Below are positions 1-6,911 of a stretch of 21,085 bases of DNA, piece after piece (position 1 is the stretch's first letter; every line of letters begins with the position of its first letter). The position numbers and the translations under genes were made by a program. A model generated the notes under the pieces. That model was not told the DNA's origin. It saw only the letters and a program-made list of their open reading frames with translations, and made no database searches. Source of the stretch: GCA-020344555 sp964405925 (GTDB lineage: Bacteria; Planctomycetota; Phycisphaerae; UBA1845); contig CAYOQG010000062.1 of NCBI GenBank assembly GCA_964405925.1, positions 1 to 21,085 on the forward strand. The letters run 5' to 3'.

Positions 1-103
1 GGCCAGCCTCGGCGCATACCCCCATCGTGCCATCCTTCGTGGCATCTCGTCGAAAACCTGTCGGCAGCGTCTAACCAAGTTTTCAGAGAACCACCAAGCT
101 CCC

Positions 104-132
104 TTTACCAGGCATAAGTCGTCCGCTAGACT
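104..132 (+). promoter_or_regulatory. Possible weak sigma70-like promoter upstream of recJ
   Basis: TTTACC (104-109) and TAGACT (127-132) are separated by exactly 17 bp, each matching the -35 and -10 consensus at 4 of 6 positions. They lie about 50 bp before the recJ start. Matches this weak arise by chance in 180 bp, so this is only a candidate. Confidence 0.2.
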
Positions 133-182
133 CGCCAAGCACGATCCGTGCCGACTCGTCGTCGGACGTCCCAAGAACCGCC

Positions 183-1907
183 ATGGCCAAACGCTGGATC
201 ATCGCACCGCCTTCGCCGCGCCTTGGCGAGGCGGCTCGCCGCTGGAGATTGCCGTCGCTTCTAGCCCACCTGTTGATCAATCGCGGCATTGAGGTCGACA
301 AACCCGCGTCGGCCTTCCTGTCACCGCAGCTCAAGGATCTTCACCCGCCGAGTGACCTGCCGGGCGCCGTCGAGGCGGCGAAGATCATCGTCAACGCCGC
401 CCATTCCGGAGACAAGATTGTCCTTTACGGCGACTATGACGTGGACGGGACCGCAGGCTTGGCCATTTTGTGGCACGTTCTGACACGCGCCGGGGCCAAG
501 GTCTCATATTACGTGCCGCATCGGATACAGGAGGGGTTCGGTTTGAGCATCGAGGCTGCCCGACGCCTCGTTGAGGAGGGGGCCCGCCTGATCATTTCTG
601 TGGACTGCGGCGTCACAGCGGCGGAGGTTGCGGCCGAATTGTCCCCGACAGACGTGCGGCTGGTGATCACCGACCACCATACGCCTCATGCTTGCCTCCC
701 TGAGGCTGACGCCATTGTGCACCCGGGGATTGGCGCGTCCTATCCCAACCCGGATCTCTGCGGAGCAGGCGTGGCATTCAAGTTGGCCTGGGCCATTGCC
801 CAGCGGCTTAGCGATGCCGAGCGTGTGCATCCGGAATACCGTCAGGTCCTAACGGATTTGCTGCCGCTCGCGGCTTTGGGAACGGTCGCAGATGTCGTGC
901 CACTCGTCGGTGAGAACCGCATCATCGTCAAGCACGGGCTGCGCGGCTTGCCCCGGACCGCGCTGCCGGGTTTGCGGGCTCTGATCGACTCTGCCGGACT
1001 CGACGGCAGCAAGGTCGATGGCTATGACGTCGGGTTCAAGCTGGCGCCTCGGATCAACGCAGCCGGGCGGATGGGGCATGCCCGGCTGGCGGTCGAGCTG
1101 TTCACTTGTACCCACGAGCCTCGGGCCCGCGAGATCGCTCTCTATTTGGAAGAGCATAACCGGTCGCGTCGCGCCGTCGAGCGGCAGATTTTCAAGCAGG
1201 CCGTCGAGATGATCGAGCGTCACAACCTTGCCAGCGACGCCCGTCGGGCGATTGTTCTCTCATCAGATCAGTGGCATGCCGGTGTTATAGGCATCGTGGC
1301 CTCACGGGTCGTCGAGCGCTATCATCGGCCGGCGATTCTGATTGCACTCGCTAACGAGGAGGGCCAAGGTTCCGGACGCAGCATCCAACACTTCGACCTC
1401 ACCAACGCGCTGGCATCTTGCGCGGACCATTTGCTGGCGTATGGGGGGCATGCCATGGCGGCTGGAATCCGCATTGCCGAGGAACAGGTCGAGTCATTCG
1501 CCGAGGCGTTCGTCGATGTCGCCAACCGGAGGCTTACCGGGGACGACCTTGTCGAGAAGCTGCGATTGGATGCTCAGGTCGGACTCGAAGAGCTAAATTT
1601 GCCGACCGTCGAAGCCCTACTAGGGCTCGGACCGTTCGGGCTGGGCAACCCGAGGCCCAGGCTGGCGACTGGCTGGGTTGAATTGGCCAGCGAACCGCGG
1701 TGCGTCGGCAACAATCAAGAGCACCTTCAGGCATCGTTCCAGCAAGGTGGGATCTGCATCAGGGCCATTGGGTTTGGCATGGCCAAGCACATCGAAGATC
1801 TCAAGCAGCACCGCCGCTGCCGTGTTGCCTTTGAACCGCTCATCAACGAGTTCAACGGACGCAGAACGGTCGAAATGCAGATGATCGATCTGACGTACGC
1901 AGACTGA
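183..1907 (+). CDS. recJ: Single-stranded-DNA-specific exonuclease RecJ
   Basis: RecJ degrades single-stranded DNA 5'->3' in recombinational repair (RecF pathway), mismatch repair and restart of stalled forks; it acts in the cytoplasm with Mn2+ or Mg2+. The 574-residue product has the usual family length. The DHH phosphoesterase motifs are all visible: DYDVDGT at residues 84-90, SVDCG at 139-143, TDHH at 163-166, GTVADVVPL at 233-241 and the RINAAGR motif at 290-296. The DHHA1 domain follows, with GSGRS near 396-400 and GGHAMAAG at 421-428. The C-terminal OB-fold begins after about 460 and includes GPFGLGNP (483-490). The ATG at 183 gives an N-terminus (KRWIIAPP) typical of the family, though the upstream Shine-Dalgarno is poor. 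The next gene is 230 bp away on the same strand and functionally unrelated. No catalytic residue appears missing. Confidence 0.96.
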   Translation: MAKRWIIAPPSPRLGEAARRWRLPSLLAHLLINRGIEVDKPASAFLSPQLKDLHPPSDLPGAVEAAKIIVNAAHSGDKIVLYGDYDVDGTAGLAILWHVLTRAGAKVSYYVPHRIQEGFGLSIEAARRLVEEGARLIISVDCGVTAAEVAAELSPTDVRLVITDHHTPHACLPEADAIVHPGIGASYPNPDLCGAGVAFKLAWAIAQRLSDAERVHPEYRQVLTDLLPLAALGTVADVVPLVGENRIIVKHGLRGLPRTALPGLRALIDSAGLDGSKVDGYDVGFKLAPRINAAGRMGHARLAVELFTCTHEPRAREIALYLEEHNRSRRAVERQIFKQAVEMIERHNLASDARRAIVLSSDQWHAGVIGIVASRVVERYHRPAILIALANEEGQGSGRSIQHFDLTNALASCADHLLAYGGHAMAAGIRIAEEQVESFAEAFVDVANRRLTGDDLVEKLRLDAQVGLEELNLPTVEALLGLGPFGLGNPRPRLATGWVELASEPRCVGNNQEHLQASFQQGGICIRAIGFGMAKHIEDLKQHRRCRVAFEPLINEFNGRRTVEMQMIDLTYAD

Positions 1908-2077
1908 TCCGCGACCAACCAACCAAGCCCCAAGCGCCAGCGCGAGGTGCAGCCCGAACCTCGAACCCCGTCTTCGTGATGCTCAGTCCGGTAAGACGCT
2001 GCTACTTAAGCACCTACTCATGCGATCTCCGACGGGCCGCGAGAAAGTGATTTTCCTTCAATTGCCAGTCGATCAAA

Positions 2078-2099
2078 AACGCATCGTATGTAATGCGTT
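2078..2099. repeat. 7-bp inverted repeat upstream of the protease gene
   Basis: AACGCAT (2078-2084) and ATGCGTT (2093-2099) are perfect inverted copies around an 8-nt centre, ending 38 bp before the protease ATG. The site is in the AT-richer part of the 230-bp space after recJ. It could be an operator or an RNA hairpin; no U-run follows it, so a terminator is unlikely. Nothing else is recognisable in this space. Confidence 0.35.
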
Positions 2100-2137
2100 C
2101 GCGCTCAATACACCCCTGACTCTCCTGGTGGTCCGAT

Positions 2138-3970
2138 ATGATGATGAATCGCAAGATATGCCCCCTGTTCTGGGCTGTGGCGTTGCTGCCGTGCACAATC
2201 GCAGGCTGTTGGCTGAGCGTTCCTCTCCCGATACCCGACATTGAACAGGACGGGGCCCTCTTCGCCGAAGACGAGGACCCGGCAGTCGCTGCCCTTCCCT
2301 TCGTCGAGAAAGAGCTGCTTGTCCAACCGTACCCCGGTGCCGAGGGTGAGGCGGTCGCAGCCCTCTACGCCCAAGTCGGCGCCGTTGTCATCGAAGAGTT
2401 GACCGACATCGATGCCACGGTTCTGGCAGTACCGGCTGACGAACGCGATGTCATCGCAACGCAACTCGCCGATACCGGACTGATCGAGACTGTCCAGAAG
2501 AACTATCTCTATGAGCCAAGCGACGTCCCCAACGATCCCATGTATCGCCGGCAGTCACATCTGACCCAGGTCGCGGCAGCCCAAGCCTGGGACACCACCG
2601 TGGGAGATGAGAACATCATCATCGCCATTGTTGACACCGGGATCGACCGCGACCATCCTGACCTGGTTGACCGGATCGTCGATGGGTGGAATGCGTACAA
2701 CGGCAACTTCGACTACAGCGACGTGCACGGACACGGCACCCAAGTCGCTGGTGTCGTAGCTGCAGCCACGAACAACCAACTTGGTGTGGCGGGGATGACG
2801 TGGGAATGCCCGATCGTGGTTGTACGGGTGTCGGATCAACAAGGTCGGGCGTCAGCCCGGCACATCGCAGCCGGGATTCTCTGGGCGGTCAACCACGGTG
2901 CCAGCGTCATCAACATTAGCTTCGCACCGCTGTGGTCGAACCGCGTCGTTCGGGCCGCTGCTACCGAGGCGTTTAACCGCGGCGCCGTCGTCGTGATAAG
3001 CACCGGAAACGCGGGGCAGACGAGCTCCGCGAGCGGGTATGCGGAGGCGATGTTCGTCGGTGCGGTCAACAGCTCGAACGAGATCACCTCCTTCTCCGAC
3101 CGCGGTGGCTTTGTCGACTTGGTGGCTCCGGGAATCGCCATTCGAACGACGAAGGACGGCGGTGAATACACGATGGCCAATGGGACCTCCTTCGCGGCTC
3201 CGATTGTGTCGGGTGTTGCAGCTTTGGCGTGGTCGGTCAACCCCGATCTAAGACCCGTTACCGTCGCGTCAGCGCTGCAGGATACAGCCGTCGATCTTGG
3301 TGCGACAGGGAAAGACACCAGCTACGGGTATGGTCTTGTCGATGCGGCCGCCGCTGTCGATGGAGCGGCGCAGCTTTCGTTCGTACCCGACACCACACCG
3401 CCGACCTTGACCATCAATCGACCGTCAAACGGCGCTACTCTCACGGGGCGATACGCGGTGTATGTTACGGCGAGCGATCGCTGGGGCGTAGCCGATGTGG
3501 TCATGTCCGTCGACGGCATGGCTTATGCGACGGACACACGATCGCCATATTGGCTTGTGATCGACATAGCCAAATTCCCTTCCGGGTGGCATCAGCTTTC
3601 GTTCGTCGCCACCGACCATGCGGGCAACGCGTCAGAGCCAACGACCATCAGAGTCAACTTCCGCCACCTAACCGGCGATACGACTAACACGGCAACCGAA
3701 ATCCGTTTCACTTATCCGGCGAACGGGGCAACGGTTACCCGCGACACGACCATTCGGGCTACGATTAGTGATACCGATGGTCTAGCAACGATCGAGTGGT
3801 TTGTGGACGGCATTCCAGTCCACACAAGCACCGTCTCCGGTCAGTCCACGGGTGTGAGCTACATGTGGCGTATCGTCGGCTACGACCCCGGCTCCCACAC
3901 GATCAGCCTGATCGTCACCGACCTCAACGGGGACCAAACGACCGACCAGTTGACCCTGAGAAAACGGTAA
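2138..3970 (+). CDS. S8 (subtilisin-like) serine protease, lipoprotein, with two C-terminal Ig-like domains
   Basis: A secreted endopeptidase of the S8 family, 610 residues. The N-terminus is a lipoprotein signal with lipobox IAGC at residues 21-24, so the mature enzyme is probably anchored on an outer envelope surface through Cys24. Residues about 58-125 resemble an I9-like inhibitory propeptide, ending just before the sequence typical of the start of the mature enzyme (PNDPMY). The catalytic domain spans about 140-412 with Asp166 (IAIVDTGID), His199 (HGHGTQVAG), oxyanion Asn291 (STGNAG) and nucleophile Ser351 (NGTSFAAP), so it should be active. Two bacterial Ig-like modules follow (about 418-508 and 518-608), each with a PxNGATxT start and VxxD-NG or DHAGN-like turns. 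Three ATGs occur in tandem at 2138, 2141 and 2144; the ribosome site is weak, so the exact start is uncertain by two codons. The substrate is unknown. Confidence 0.93.
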   Translation: MMMNRKICPLFWAVALLPCTIAGCWLSVPLPIPDIEQDGALFAEDEDPAVAALPFVEKELLVQPYPGAEGEAVAALYAQVGAVVIEELTDIDATVLAVPADERDVIATQLADTGLIETVQKNYLYEPSDVPNDPMYRRQSHLTQVAAAQAWDTTVGDENIIIAIVDTGIDRDHPDLVDRIVDGWNAYNGNFDYSDVHGHGTQVAGVVAAATNNQLGVAGMTWECPIVVVRVSDQQGRASARHIAAGILWAVNHGASVINISFAPLWSNRVVRAAATEAFNRGAVVVISTGNAGQTSSASGYAEAMFVGAVNSSNEITSFSDRGGFVDLVAPGIAIRTTKDGGEYTMANGTSFAAPIVSGVAALAWSVNPDLRPVTVASALQDTAVDLGATGKDTSYGYGLVDAAAAVDGAAQLSFVPDTTPPTLTINRPSNGATLTGRYAVYVTASDRWGVADVVMSVDGMAYATDTRSPYWLVIDIAKFPSGWHQLSFVATDHAGNASEPTTIRVNFRHLTGDTTNTATEIRFTYPANGATVTRDTTIRATISDTDGLATIEWFVDGIPVHTSTVSGQSTGVSYMWRIVGYDPGSHTISLIVTDLNGDQTTDQLTLRKR

Positions 3971-4000
3971 CGATCCGAAGGGGTCAACTCGTTGGGCGGA

Positions 4001-4090
4001 TCAGTTTCGGGTGACGAGCGCAGCAAGCTCGCGCTCCAAGTCCCAATCCGCCAGGTCCGCGCCGCCAGGCTCGCCCCACGGCACAATCGA
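4001..4090 (-). pseudogene. Possible orphan C-terminal coding fragment (minus strand)
   Basis: Read on the minus strand, 4090 down to the TGA at 4003-4001 encodes a gene-like peptide ending ADWDLERELAALVTRN, with strongly biased codons (GCG, CTG, GAG, CTC). No start codon, ribosome site or plausible N-terminal domain lies upstream; the frame runs instead into the A-rich promoter region of the repressor gene. I read it as the tail of a lost gene, but 29 codons is little evidence and I do not recognise a family. Confidence 0.3.
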
Positions 4091-4128
4091 CCGTGTGGTG
4101 TGCCACACAAAAAAACACAATTCGGGAC

Positions 4129-4157
4129 TTGCCAAGCTACTATAAATATAGTATGTT
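4129..4157 (+). promoter_or_regulatory. Predicted sigma70-like promoter of the repressor/protease operon
   Basis: TTGCCA at 4129-4134 (5 of 6 matches to the -35 box) and TATGTT at 4152-4157 (4 of 6 to the -10 box) are spaced by exactly 17 bp. The predicted start point near 4164 would give a leader of about 24 nt containing the Shine-Dalgarno of the GTG start at 4188. The spacer is filled by a palindrome that looks like the operator of the encoded repressor. The surrounding sequence is much AT-richer than its genic neighbours. Confidence 0.55.
4138..4153. promoter_or_regulatory. Putative BlaI/MecI-type operator
   Basis: TACTATA (4138-4144), AA, TATAGTA (4147-4153) is a perfect 7-2-7 palindrome. 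BlaI/MecI/CopY repressors are known to bind dyads built on TACTACA/TGTAGTA or TACAnnTGTA-like half-sites, and this matches that type closely. It lies between the -35 and -10 boxes of the predicted promoter, so binding would block RNA polymerase, as in the classical autoregulated bla and mec systems. The palindrome is seen directly; its binding by this repressor is inferred. Confidence 0.65.
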
Positions 4158-4187
4158 TACGATATGGATAGTAACGGAGGCTTGGAC

Positions 4188-4640
4188 GTGCCGGGATCAA
4201 CCCTACATATCACCGCCGCCGAACTTCGGATCATGAAAGTGCTCTGGAGGCTGCGGTCAGCCACGGTTCGGCAGTGCCTGGACGCGCTACCGTCGGATGA
4301 AGGCGAACGACCGGCTTACACTACGGTCATGACCATGATGACCCAGCTTGCCGAAAAACGAGCACTCACCGTCGACCGCGAGCGGCAGCCGTACGTCTAC
4401 ACCCCCGCGATCCGCCGCGATCATGTGCTCACCCAGAGACTGCGGGACTTTCTCCGAAACGTGTTCGACGGGCGTGCTGAGGACCTGGTGTTGCACCTGG
4501 CGGAAGAGGCCAACCTCTCCGCCGAGGACCTGCGACGGATCGAGACCAAGATCAAACAACGTGAGGCGGAGAAATCGCCGCAACCTCGGCGGAAGGAGCC
4601 AAAGAGGAAACGCCATGGACGTGCTACTCGCCTCGATTGA
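4188..4640 (+). CDS. BlaI/MecI/CopY-family transcriptional repressor
   Basis: A winged-helix repressor expected to bind DNA as a dimer and to be released when its partner M56 protease cleaves it. From the GTG at 4188 it is 150 residues: the wHTH domain is about 5-75, with the family opening (LTxAExxIMKxLW-like, here ITAAELRIMKVLW) and the recognition region YTTVMTMMTQL at 44-54; the dimerisation helices are about 78-125; a basic tail (residues 134-148, rich in Lys/Arg) is longer than in staphylococcal BlaI (126 residues). I chose GTG 4188 because GGAGG at 4176-4180 lies 7 nt before it and the homology starts there; an in-frame ATG at 4164 has no ribosome site. At the position of the staphylococcal Asn-Phe cleavage site the sequence reads LVLHLAEE, so His-Leu replaces Asn-Phe. 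The stop overlaps the next gene by 26 bp, a translationally coupled pair. Confidence 0.9.
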   Translation: MPGSTLHITAAELRIMKVLWRLRSATVRQCLDALPSDEGERPAYTTVMTMMTQLAEKRALTVDRERQPYVYTPAIRRDHVLTQRLRDFLRNVFDGRAEDLVLHLAEEANLSAEDLRRIETKIKQREAEKSPQPRRKEPKRKRHGRATRLD

Positions 4641-6357
4641 TGTTCACACCGCGGCTACAGTCCTTCTTATCTGGCTCGGGAAAGCCATCGTGTTTGGCAC
4701 GGTGCTTGCCGTTGCCACCTTGCTTCTGACAGCGCTATTGCCCCGCCGCATCCGCCCCACCCTCGAGGGTGCACTATGGACGATCGTGCTGATCAAGTTT
4801 CTCATCCCAGCGGGGCCGGGTTGGTCTATATCGATGGCAAGCCTGTGCGAGAGCCTACGGTGCAAACCGGCGGTTCAATCCATGCTCAGAACGCTCTCAC
4901 CGATGACGAGCGTCGGTCGAATCGATGCAGTTGTGCTGGATACGCACCTGGCCTTCGGACCCACCAGGGCCAAGCTCGTTGACCCACCGTGCTACTGGGT
5001 GACGCTGGGAGCCGCAGCCTACGCAACGTGTGTCGTGGCCCTCTTGGGGCGACGGGGACGCGGTTATCGAAGACTCCGTGCTCGCTGCAACGCCCTCCCC
5101 GTGGCAAGGGCTTCGACTCGCAACCTGGTCGTTGACGTGTGCGGAGAGCTTGGCGTACGTCGAATCCCGGTGGTCCGCGTCAGCGACGAGTCTGCGGCCC
5201 CATTCGTGATGGGTCTCTTGCACCCGATACTCATGCTGCCACGTGATCAACTCTATCGACGAGAGGAGCTACGGGCGGTCCTCGTACATGAGGTCGCCCA
5301 TCTGCGACGGGGTGACCTGTTGGTGCGACATTTGCAACGGATCGCCGCTGTTTTGCTGTTTTTCTGGCCGGTCGTCGCTTGGGTGAATCGACGGATCGAT
5401 TTGGCGCGTGAGTATGCCTGTGACGAATGGGCCCTGAGTCTCGGCACGCTCACACCTGCAGGATACGCGCGCTGCGTGCTCAATGCCACGCGGCCGGCGC
5501 GGGTTGTCCGGCTCGCCTTTCGCCCGGCCGGCATGGCAAGTGACCCGAAGAATATCGAAAGGAGAGTTCATATGATTCTGACGATGCCCACGCGCTTCTC
5601 GAGAGAGCGGAAGCACAGACGGCACGGACTTCTACTGCTGCTGTGTGTTTGGGGTGGATTCGCGCTGACGGGGACGGTTGATGCAGTGCCGAAAAATGGC
5701 ACTATGCCAAGCGGCTGGCCCGCTACGGAAGAGTCTGTCAAACAGCGCGCGGTCGAGCTTTACATCCTCGTCGCGGAGCGGGAGCAAGCCGACTTCAACG
5801 GCGACGGAGTCTTGTCCTATCTCGAAAAGGACAGCTATCTTGTCGCGTTGGCAACGCAGAACGCCGACGCATTTATGGAGGAGTTTCCCTACGCGGACCG
5901 GAATCACAGCGGCAATCTCGACATCCTCGAGGCCAAGGACGTGATTCGCGGCATCACGCTGATTGCCTATGCGGATCGACGCCCGGATGCCGTGACGGAA
6001 CATCTGCTTCCCTTACAGTTCTGCCATATGGCCCTCGATGCACAGCGGTGGTTGCTGGACAACGCAACGAGTGAGCCAAGCCGGGAGACGCTCGACAACA
6101 TCTGGTCGGTTCTCAAGAGAGTCGAGGAACGGCCAGGGAGCTATAGCGTCCGAATGCTCGACCACGGTGCCCCGGGAGAGGTCAGGGATCGTGGAAAGTG
6201 CGACCGCGGCGAACGCAGCCGCTACCAGGAGCTCGAGAATAACATCGCCGTAATCCAAGCCGAGTTGGCTGCGGAGCACAATGCCGACAAGATCGCGAAA
6301 CTGCGACTCATGCTTGCCAAGCTTGAAGCTCTGCTGGGCGAGCTTGAAGGCTCATAG
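4615..6357 (+). CDS. BlaR1-like M56 membrane metalloprotease with EF-hand C-terminal region
   Basis: The antirepressor partner of the upstream repressor. From ATG 4615 (AGAGG 7 nt upstream) it is 580 residues. Membrane segments are visible at about 14-42, 51-65, 127-145 and 242-257, with a further one at about 338-356. The M56 zinc protease motif HEVAH is at 225-229, on the cytoplasmic side in BlaR1, followed by the expected EYACDEWAL at 266-274. After the last membrane segment, BlaR1 and MecR1 carry a penicillin-binding sensor; here that domain is absent. Instead there are two canonical EF-hand loops, D393-x-N-x-D-G-V-L-S-x-x-E404 and D428-x-N-x-S-G-N-L-D-x-x-E439, and a charged helical C-terminus (about 535-578) likely to form a coiled coil. 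The protease assignment is firm; calcium sensing is inference. The same frame is open back to 4348, but that stretch only shadows the repressor gene. Confidence 0.88.
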   Translation: MDVLLASIDVHTAATVLLIWLGKAIVFGTVLAVATLLLTALLPRRIRPTLEGALWTIVLIKFLIPAGPGWSISMASLCESLRCKPAVQSMLRTLSPMTSVGRIDAVVLDTHLAFGPTRAKLVDPPCYWVTLGAAAYATCVVALLGRRGRGYRRLRARCNALPVARASTRNLVVDVCGELGVRRIPVVRVSDESAAPFVMGLLHPILMLPRDQLYRREELRAVLVHEVAHLRRGDLLVRHLQRIAAVLLFFWPVVAWVNRRIDLAREYACDEWALSLGTLTPAGYARCVLNATRPARVVRLAFRPAGMASDPKNIERRVHMILTMPTRFSRERKHRRHGLLLLLCVWGGFALTGTVDAVPKNGTMPSGWPATEESVKQRAVELYILVAEREQADFNGDGVLSYLEKDSYLVALATQNADAFMEEFPYADRNHSGNLDILEAKDVIRGITLIAYADRRPDAVTEHLLPLQFCHMALDAQRWLLDNATSEPSRETLDNIWSVLKRVEERPGSYSVRMLDHGAPGEVRDRGKCDRGERSRYQELENNIAVIQAELAAEHNADKIAKLRLMLAKLEALLGELEGS

Positions 6358-6414
6358 GCAACGCTGATGGTTCCCACAGGGAACAGGGTTTAGAGCACGT
6401 TCGGTTACCGTGTA

Positions 6415-6462
6415 GCAGCGCCCCCCTTTGACCCCTTCTCACGGGGGAAAAAGGGGGGCTGC
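6415..6462. terminator. Long GC-rich hairpin, possible terminator
   Basis: GCAGC (6415-6419) plus a C-run and TTT pairs with AAA, a G-run and GCTGC ending at 6462; an inner CCCC/GGGG stem closes a short loop near 6436-6441. One G (6420) is bulged. It lies 57 bp after the M56 stop. No U-tract follows, so it may be a factor-independent pause, a transcript-end stabiliser or an intergenic repeat rather than a classical terminator. Confidence 0.45.
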
Positions 6463-6540
6463 ATAATCGAGGGAATCCGAGTCGCCTCGAGCGCGCGGCG
6501 AGTTCACTTCCGATCTCCGATCTCTTCTATCCGGACCGTC

Positions 6541-6699
6541 CGTCGCAGGTGGATCAAGGAGCGCCTGACAGACCGTGGTTCCAATGACCAAGCCCGCGTC
6601 TACACCCTCGACTACACCGGCCTCGACGTCGCCGGCAACGCCGCGACATGCAGCACCACCGTCACCGTCCCGCCCAACTGCGGCTGGAGGCAACCATGA
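6541..6699 (+). pseudogene. Remnant of a HYR/Ig-like domain C-terminus
   Basis: In the frame ending at TGA 6697-6699 the peptide contains RVYTLDYTGLDVAGNAA followed by TCSTTVTVPPNCGW. This is the pattern of the last beta-strands of HYR or Ig-like repeats in secreted planctomycete proteins (xVYTITYxAxDxAGNxxxxxxTVTVP). There is no start codon or ribosome site in frame, and the sequence loses resemblance upstream of about 6541, so a 5'-truncated, dead gene end is the best reading. Family assignment is by motif memory only. Confidence 0.45.
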
Positions 6700-6760
6700 A
6701 GTCGGATCCCCTGATGGCGAAGGAGTAGACGGATCGCCCGTCTTGGGGTGCGTACCTGAC

Positions 6761-6874
6761 TTACTTGCCGGACACTTCGAATTGCTGGAGAATCTTCACG
6801 GCGACGCCGGCCGTGCCGTCTGCATACATCTGTTCGGTCCAATGTCTGGGACCGTAGGGATGGGATTGTGCACC
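6761..6874 (-). pseudogene. Possible orphan C-terminal coding fragment (minus strand)
   Basis: On the minus strand the last 37 codons before TAA (6763-6761) read like a real protein end (HWTEQMYADGTAGVAVKI, then LQQFEVSGK) with good codon choice. The open frame continues upstream, but only as the antisense of the VWA gene, so there is no credible start. I do not recognise the family. It converges on the HYR-like remnant, their ends 61 bp apart. Confidence 0.25.
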
Positions 6875-6911
6875 CGAAGGTAGACAGCCGGTCGAGTAAG
6901 GAGAGCCTTTC

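Larger units (their letters stand above)
6358..6911. other. 554-bp intergenic region with hairpins and gene remnants
   Basis: No intact gene is supported here. It holds a small hairpin right after the M56 gene (GTTCCC 6370-6375, ACA loop, GGGAAC 6379-6384), a long GC-rich hairpin (6415-6462), a plus-strand fragment resembling the end of a HYR/Ig-like domain (about 6541-6699), and a minus-strand fragment ending at 6761. The last 15 bp carry the Shine-Dalgarno AAGGAG of the next gene at 6898-6903. Confidence 0.6.

Noticed and set aside
3972..4002. GATCCG/CGGATC inverted repeat after the protease as a terminator
   Set aside because: Six-bp arms 19 nt apart and no U-run, so weak.
4093..4108. GTGTGG/CCACAC hairpin followed by seven A's as a terminator
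   Set aside because: On the plus strand the tract is A not T, and on the minus strand the T-run precedes the stem, so it is not a terminator for either direction.
4164..4187. ATG at 4164 as the repressor start
   Set aside because: No Shine-Dalgarno before it and it coincides with the predicted transcription start; GTG 4188 has GGAGG at the right distance.
4348..4614. N-terminal extension of the M56 protein by 89 residues
   Set aside because: This is the repressor gene read in another frame; the true start at 4615 has a ribosome site and begins the family's first membrane segment.
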